Source: Candidatus Opimibacter skivensis (lineage in GTDB: Bacteria; Bacteroidota; Bacteroidia; Chitinophagales; Saprospiraceae). From it: a stretch of 64,000 nt of DNA. The notes beneath the pieces are model-generated. The model made no database searches. It had not been told where the DNA came from and saw only the letters and a program-made list of their open reading frames with translations. Of the stretch, positions 60,901 to 64,000 are shown one piece after another (position 1 is the stretch's first letter; every line of letters begins with the position of its first letter). Location: assembly GCA_016722045.1 (NCBI GenBank), contig JADKGY010000029.1, forward strand, positions 186,001 through 250,000, in the 5' to 3' direction. Position numbers and translations under genes: made by a program.

Positions 60901-61312
60901 ATAAAGAAAATGTTCCGAATGCGGTATTTTCAGTTCCGATAAGATTTTCAGTCATAGCACCAGAGCCCATCGCAGTATTGAATCCTCCAACGTTTACTTT
61001 ACCCAACGCCCCATTTCCAAATGCTGAATTTGATGAAGCAGTTGAATTGAGATTTAATGAAAATGCACCGACAGCGGTATTAAAGAGACCTGTGCTGACA
61101 CTTCCCGCTCCTTCTCCAACATATACACTCCCTGAAACATTTAAAGGCTGAATTAGATGGTCGTTATTTGCGTTTTTCTTAATGGTGACGTTCTGTGAGA
61201 AAAGGCAGAAATGTAGGCTAAGGCAGAGGCAAAGGCTAAGGAGAAGGCGAAGGCGGAGGCGAAGGCGGAGGAAAAATTTAGATACACTTGACATGATAAA
61301 AAGGGCTTTCAT
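57977..61312 (-). CDS. Giant surface protein with YadA-like head repeats and S74 intramolecular chaperone tail
   Basis: 1111 residues. A hydrophobic leader (residues about 12-40) precedes about 890 residues of left-handed beta-roll repeats of about 14-16 residues (NTAVGxxALxxNxTG), the pattern of trimeric YadA/Hia heads. Six or more segments of the form SNLVAVGDSALYNNGTGA recur at 150-170-residue intervals, so long modules are built from short ones. The C-terminal domain (SDRRLKENIQPMN, FGFIAQEVEALFPQL, NYAGFGVLAIKAIQEQQK) is the S74 chaperone that trims itself after trimer assembly in phage tail fibres. A coiled coil ends the protein. No T9SS tail is present. Confidence 0.85.
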   Translation of the reverse strand: MKALFIMSSVSKFFLRLRLRLRLLLSLCLCLSLHFCLFSQNVTIKKNANNDHLIQPLNVSGSVYVGEGAGSVSTGLFNTAVGAFSLNLNSTASSNSAFGNGALGKVNVGGFNTAMGSGAMTENLIGTENTAFGTFSLYNNKGRSRSTAIGFQAMYYANNATSAGTTFNTAVGYEALKGSIAPGNNTGTNNTAMGDQAMFANTSGYDNSAFGLNALYSNTTGLANTAIGMKSLYSNSTGYFNTALGNSALYGNISGIGNQAMGQQALVSNNTGNFNIAIGPLALGGNTSGNYNCALGYEALTTNTTGYSNVAFGTKALRMNTTFSNLVAVGDSALYNNGTGATLSYHSRFNTAVGSKALFTNTIGDENTATGFQALYSNVSGSANCAFGVKALYTNTTGFDNVAFGDEALLSNNTGYANTATGVQALRNNSTGRFNTGNGDAALFNNNTGYSNVAVGMEALFSNTTRSNLVAVGDSALWNNGIGALSAFDAVENTAIGSKALFANSIGFWNTATGFKVLTANTEGSGNSGFGDGALKSNISGSSNTAVGLMSMNANLTGSFNIAVGTVALGLNQSGNRNVAIGLNAMYQNLNGSSNTGIGYYTLYSNSSGYSNVALGIKALYTNTNRSNLVAVGDSSLYNNGSGASLATHAIENTAIGSKALYSNTIGRSNAAMGFQALFSNTSGNYNTAAGITALQLNSTGSNNTAYGAGALFANNFGSSNTALGSEALLFNTTGTANVAVGMDALKRNTSRSKLVAVGDSTLYNNGVGVSSADQAILNTGIGSKALYANTVGTGNTALGYQALTANTSGNLNVGIGTGALIANITGAFNTAIGTSSMQTNSSGSSNSAIGLSSLNSLTSGSNNIGIGNKTGYTNSTGSGNIFIGYEAGYYETGSNRLYISNSNADANNALLYGEFDNDILRINGNVGIGKVPGNYKLSVNHDGFGLQIHNNASGSTFWEIYQATNASTNLNLYANTSSVGNFNYTSGVYSATSDRRLKENIQPMNTVLADVLKLQADDYTYKSDPEHKPCFGFIAQEVEALFPQLITPPTNDGKSETPYMMNYAGFGVLAIKAIQEQQKIMDELKAANDAQELRIAKLEELVQELLAKGK
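61200..61275 (-). repeat. Hexamer repeat (GGCGAA/GGCTAA) inside a signal-peptide coding region
   Basis: On the gene strand CTTCGCCTCCGCCTTCGCC-type units encode the alternating leader RLRLRLRLLLSLCLCLSL of the giant protein. The same unit is an intergenic repeat at 22236-22276. Confidence 0.8.
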
Positions 61313-61410
61313 TTACCTCCGCAAATTCGTAAGAAAATGAAGTTTGGACAATCACCCTACAGGGTGAAAACAATTTTGGATTTAAGGTTTTGGATTTGAG
61401 ATTTGAGATA

Positions 61411-61534
61411 AAATAATTTTGATTATCTAATAAACGCGATGAATTGCGTTTATTAGATAATCAAAATTATTTTGTGGATACGGTTGGGCGTAGTATTTAC
61501 TACGTCCTGGCGTCAGTAAAACTCCGTTTTGCGT
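61411..61534. repeat. Composite hairpin element related to the five-hairpin family
   Basis: A 27-bp-arm inverted repeat (arms 61411-61437 and 61446-61472, ending AATAAACGC / GCGTTTATT), a GCGTAGTA..TACTACG hairpin (about 61489-61505), and AAAACTCCGTTTTGCG, the same terminal hairpin sequence as at 8198-8213. It sits between the two giant genes, at the 3' end of the second. Confidence 0.75.
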
Positions 61535-61538
61535 ATCA

Positions 61539-64000
61539 CTAATTCTTCTCCAATAATTGCTGAACTAATGCTTCCAGTTTTGCAATCCTTTCTTCCTGTG
61601 AGTCTATGATCGCCTGTTGTTCCAGGTTAACTTTAATCTGCACATCTAATATCTCCTGTTGTTCCTGTATGGCTTTAATGGCCAGCACACCGAACCCGGC
61701 ATAATTCATCATATATGGAGTTTCTCTTTTGCCATCATTTGTGGGGGGTGTCACTAATTCTGGAAATATAGGTTCAACTTCCTGTGCAATGAATCCAATA
61801 CAGGGTTTGTGTTCAGGATCAGTTTTGTATGTATAATTGTCTGCCTGTAATTTCATAACATCAGCCAGTATGGAATTCATTGGTTGAATATTTTCTTTAA
61901 GGCGTCGGTCAGAAGTAGCTGTATATACACCTGAAGTATAATTGAAATTGCCTACTGCAGTGGCATTTGCATAAAGTAATAGATTCCCATTTGCCACACT
62001 GGTTTGAAATATTTCCCAAAATGATGATCCGGCTGAATTGTTATGAATTTGAAGTCCGAATCCATCATGGTTGACCGAAAGTTTATAATTGCCGGGAGCC
62101 TTACCAATGCCGACATTTCCATTGACACGCAGAACCTGATTGTCAAATTCTCCATAGAGAAGTGCATTATTAGCATCTGCAGAGGAATTGGAAATATAAA
62201 GACGATTCGAACCTGCTTCATTGTAACCTGCTTCAAATCCAATAAAAATATTCCCTGACCCCTGGCTAACAAATCCGGACCTCAATCCTAATCCCACATT
62301 ATTACTTCCGGTACTATTAAACAATAATGAATTTGTGCCCACAGCGGTATTCCCTGAACCTGTGATCGAGAACAACGCTCCTTCTCCAATAGCCACATTT
62401 TTACTGCCGGATGTGTTCGTACCAAGTGCGTTAGAACCTATGGATGTATTATAATCCCCGGATAGGTTGCTATCCAAAGAACCTTGTCCCACTGAGGTAT
62501 TGTCTTTGCCTGTGGTATTGGATGTGAGGGTCAGTCGACCCAGCGCGGTGTTATTCGAGCCGATCGTATTCGCATACAATGCCTTGCTACCGATGGCTAC
62601 ATTATTAATGGCATGAATGGCCAAAGAAGCTCCTGTGCCATTATTATATAATGATGAATCTCCTACGGCTACCAGGTTTGACCTGTCCGAATTTTTATTG
62701 AGTGCGTCAATTCCGATGGCTACATTTGAGAACCCTGTTGTATTTCCATACATCGCCTGGTATCCCATTCCCGTATTATTTTTTCCGCTACCATTAGAGA
62801 ATAGTGCTGAAAACCCATACGCGCTATTGTTATTACCAGTGTTATTATTTCGCAGTGCTACTGATCCGGTAGCTGTATTTCTGATACCTATAGAATTAAT
62901 AAAAATCGCCTGGGCACCAAAAGCAGTATTATCGTTTCCTGTAGTATTGCCATAAAGTGCCTGAAAGCCTGTTGCGGTATTATCTAAACCTTTGGTATTA
63001 TTGAGCAACGACTTACTTCCTACTGCAGTATTAAACGAACCTTCAATGGAAACCGCACCATTACCATTATTAAACAAAGAGGAATCACCAATAGCGACAA
63101 GATTTGATTTGACAGTATTATAAAATAATGCAGAAGTCCCAATAGCTACATTACTGTATGCAGATGTGTTATTGTAAAGCGCTGAATAACCAATTGCCGA
63201 ATTCGATGAACCACTGTAATTGGAATATAAAGCCCAAACCCCAAGGGCAGCATTTCTATTGCCTGTATAATTTATCGCAAGTGCTGCATTGCCTACAGCT
63301 GAATTTTCACTGCCTGATGAATTGAAAGTCATCGCACTCATGCCAACAGCCGTGTTGGTATTTCCTGTAAAATTATCTTTGAGGGCGGCGTCGCCAAATG
63401 CAGAATTCCCAAAACCAAAAGAATTAGCATAGAGCGCTTTAAATCCTGTGGCCGTATTCCAATATCCAGTTGTATTGGCATATAATGCTTTGCTGCCTAG
63501 AGCGACATTTTCTGTGCCATGAACTGGCAATGATGCACCAATTCCATTATTGTATAAGGATGAATCACCAATGGCGACGAGGTTGGTTCGTGAAGTGTTA
63601 TTGTAAAGTGCCGATGTCCCCATGGCAACATTAGAATAACCTGTTGAATTATTATACAATGCATAATATCCATTGGCCGTATTGCTGATACCTGTTGTGT
63701 TAAGGTAAAGTGCACGCGATCCGGTAGCTGTATTCAAATGACCAGAAATATTATTGGTCAACGTTGATTCACCCAAAGCTGTATTTCCACCTCCTGATAC
63801 GTTGCTGATCATGGCTCCTGATCCAATGGCTGTATTAAAATTTCCGTTTACATTAGATCTCAGCGCATCGGAGCCATTTGCAGTATTATTCCATCCGGTA
63901 GTATTGGCATAAAGACTTTTATAGCCCTGAGCCGTGTTGGCATAGCCTGTTGTATTTGCGTAAAGCGTCTTACTTCCAATCGCTGTATTCCAATGTGCAT
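61539..64000 (-). CDS. Second giant YadA-like-repeat / S74 protein (partial, runs off window)
   Basis: At least 820 codons; the frame stays open to the window edge, with no start yet (first visible repeats read NTAIGSKTLYANTTGYANTA). It is a paralogue of the protein at 57977-61312: the same NTAxGxxAL repeats, the same SNLVAIGDSSLYNNGIGA spacers, and an almost identical last 240 residues, including SDRRLKENIQPMNSILADVM and the S74 core. The end differs only in the coiled coil (QIKVNLEQQAIIDSQEERIA). The two genes are tandem and could recombine. A trimeric fibre on the cell surface is the best guess. Confidence 0.83.
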   Translation of the reverse strand, partial: AHWNTAIGSKTLYANTTGYANTAQGYKSLYANTTGWNNTANGSDALRSNVNGNFNTAIGSGAMISNVSGGGNTALGESTLTNNISGHLNTATGSRALYLNTTGISNTANGYYALYNNSTGYSNVAMGTSALYNNTSRTNLVAIGDSSLYNNGIGASLPVHGTENVALGSKALYANTTGYWNTATGFKALYANSFGFGNSAFGDAALKDNFTGNTNTAVGMSAMTFNSSGSENSAVGNAALAINYTGNRNAALGVWALYSNYSGSSNSAIGYSALYNNTSAYSNVAIGTSALFYNTVKSNLVAIGDSSLFNNGNGAVSIEGSFNTAVGSKSLLNNTKGLDNTATGFQALYGNTTGNDNTAFGAQAIFINSIGIRNTATGSVALRNNNTGNNNSAYGFSALFSNGSGKNNTGMGYQAMYGNTTGFSNVAIGIDALNKNSDRSNLVAVGDSSLYNNGTGASLAIHAINNVAIGSKALYANTIGSNNTALGRLTLTSNTTGKDNTSVGQGSLDSNLSGDYNTSIGSNALGTNTSGSKNVAIGEGALFSITGSGNTAVGTNSLLFNSTGSNNVGLGLRSGFVSQGSGNIFIGFEAGYNEAGSNRLYISNSSADANNALLYGEFDNQVLRVNGNVGIGKAPGNYKLSVNHDGFGLQIHNNSAGSSFWEIFQTSVANGNLLLYANATAVGNFNYTSGVYTATSDRRLKENIQPMNSILADVMKLQADNYTYKTDPEHKPCIGFIAQEVEPIFPELVTPPTNDGKRETPYMMNYAGFGVLAIKAIQEQQEILDVQIKVNLEQQAIIDSQEERIAKLEALVQQLLEKN

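Overview
The window comes from a member of the Bacteroidota, most likely a Saprospiraceae-type bacterium. Six large secreted or surface proteins are encoded; most end in a type IX secretion (T9SS) sorting tail of the form YPNPA...G.Y.....G. Other pointers are a SusC/RagA-like TonB-dependent receptor, the futalosine menaquinone enzymes MqnA and MqnE, a type II glutamine synthetase, BatA and DUF4199 membrane proteins, and TAnnTTTG promoter boxes. I see no rRNA, tRNA, CRISPR array or complete insertion sequence.

Layout. 1-11.8 kb: an ECF sigma / anti-sigma pair, an eight-repeat SprB-like adhesin, rarA, aspartate kinase, a CotH-kinase surface protein and an acyl-CoA dehydrogenase. 11.8-23 kb: an accessory island holding two AbiEi/AbiEii type IV toxin-antitoxin modules, a zeta-like toxin with a small partner, an orphan DUF6088 antitoxin, two HNH nucleases (one with an ScoMcrA-like SRA-type domain and an overlapping Nudix gene), and gene relics (two TonB tails, one Nudix tail). 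A 30-bp palindrome recurs three times at the edges of the modules. 23-26.2 kb: a VCBS-repeat T9SS protein, its small upstream partner and a phosphatase relic.

26.5-29.8 kb: the most unusual locus. A 49-codon ORF is followed by a SET-domain protein, a D-Ala-D-Ala-ligase-like ATP-grasp enzyme and an ATP-grasp/SET fusion in one tight operon. I know of no described pathway with this make-up; it looks like a peptide- or protein-modifying system. 30-38 kb: another VCBS T9SS protein, a COX3-like protein, an orphan Pycsar-effector-type (DUF5706) membrane protein, a YrdC/Sua5 protein, and a glycosyltransferase-mqnE-mqnA operon. 38-45 kb: a TonB-dependent receptor followed by a protein with two nearly identical hydrolase-like plus CBM-like units in which the nucleophile serine is replaced. 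45-64 kb: BatA, a dihydroorotase-like protein without its metal-binding histidines, DUF4199, GT2, an Mpo1-like protein, an HMG-CoA-lyase-like enzyme, glutamine synthetase, an N-terminally extended GAPDH, a LuxR-type regulator, and two tandem giant proteins with YadA-like head repeats and S74 chaperone tails.

Two themes cross the window. First, intergenic DNA is packed with short tandem repeats (mostly 6-9 bp units) and multi-hairpin elements; several start exactly at stop codons, and two have been drawn into coding sequence (a signal peptide and a glycosyltransferase N-terminus). Second, four genes are each broken by a single-base indel in an A/T homopolymer, which suggests residual sequencing error, although slippage or real decay cannot be excluded.
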